Part shown: positions 63,927-64,000 of the stretch, piece by piece
How positions within the stretch are numbered: position 1 is the first letter of the stretch
Layout: the number at the start of each line of letters is the position of its first letter
Assembly: GCA_963709655.1 (NCBI GenBank)
Contig: CAVPXF010000056.1
Span: 877,063-941,062, forward strand
Length of the DNA: 64,000 nucleotides
Source: Roseiarcus sp963709655
GTDB taxonomy: Bacteria; Pseudomonadota; Alphaproteobacteria; Rhizobiales; Beijerinckiaceae
Reading direction: 5' to 3'
The notes under the pieces: model-generated
Seen by the model: only the letters and a program-made list of their open reading frames with translations
The model's database searches: none
Told to the model about the DNA's origin: nothing
Position numbers and translations under genes: made by a program

Positions 63927-64000
63927 ATTTGCTTCATTTGGCAAGACATTGTCGCTGTATTCGACTTTGGTCGGACGACAGGGAGCGCCGCGCGCCGCCG

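Overview
The window is about 64 kb of GC-rich, densely coded DNA with an alphaproteobacterial, probably Hyphomicrobiales, character. The pointers are a PleC-like kinase next to a FixL/FixJ pair, a perfect GAAC-N7-GAAC (alphaproteobacterial LexA-type) box, a crescentin-like coiled-coil gene, PEP-CTERM proteins with the GFAGYRKAR-type tail, and several families of short palindromic repeats. I cannot name the genus. No rRNA, tRNA or CRISPR array was recognised.

Layout. 1-4.1 kb: end of yghU, a higBA toxin-antitoxin pair, a glutamate decarboxylase and an outer-membrane beta-barrel protein. 4.2-10.3 kb: a decayed phnM remnant, an orphan ABC solute-binding protein, helicase hrpB carrying an in-frame palindromic insertion, and a coiled-coil gene. 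10.4-15.7 kb: an epimerase with a duplicated 3' end around an orphan antitoxin, xerC, a GNAT enzyme, and an ISAzo13-like insertion sequence with visible inverted repeats. 15.7-19.6 kb: a PEP-CTERM protein and the AmmeMemoRadiSam set (fused MEMO-AMMECR1 divergent from radical SAM amrS). 19.8-29.3 kb: tam, a carboxylesterase, a truncated second IS copy abutting an AI-2E transporter remnant, a desaturase, a phosphodiesterase-TPR protein, a GNAT protein, a second PEP-CTERM protein and a DUF4239 protein.

29.4-44.6 kb is mostly catabolic: a CUT2 sugar ABC transporter (minus strand), a five-gene plus-strand cluster (citrate-synthase/citryl-CoA-lyase-like protein, PaaK-like CoA ligase, VOC protein, GST, amidohydrolase/decarboxylase), then dgoA, dgoK and a lambda-crystallin-type dehydrogenase, an adenylate cyclase and an ACS-type MFS transporter. 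The sugar transporter, dgoKA, the dehydrogenase and the MFS carrier suggest uptake and breakdown of sugar acids. The five-gene cluster looks like an uncharacterised CoA-dependent route, perhaps for an aromatic or alicyclic acid.

45.0-64.0 kb: a NodIJ-like exporter, a small lipoprotein, tonB, murI, pepN, the signalling block (PleC-like kinase, membrane FixL-like kinase, FixJ), a cyclic-nucleotide-binding-type protein, acuI, and a genome-maintenance group (SRAP/HMCES, tag, HD hydrolase). The window ends with an HTH protein that carries four spaced copies of a RPEI-Q-LE-SAPG motif and has the LexA-type box just upstream.

Eight otherwise normal genes are each broken by one single-base indel (seven extra bases, one missing). 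This is more likely an assembly or sequencing problem than biology. Those genes are given over their full reconstructed span.
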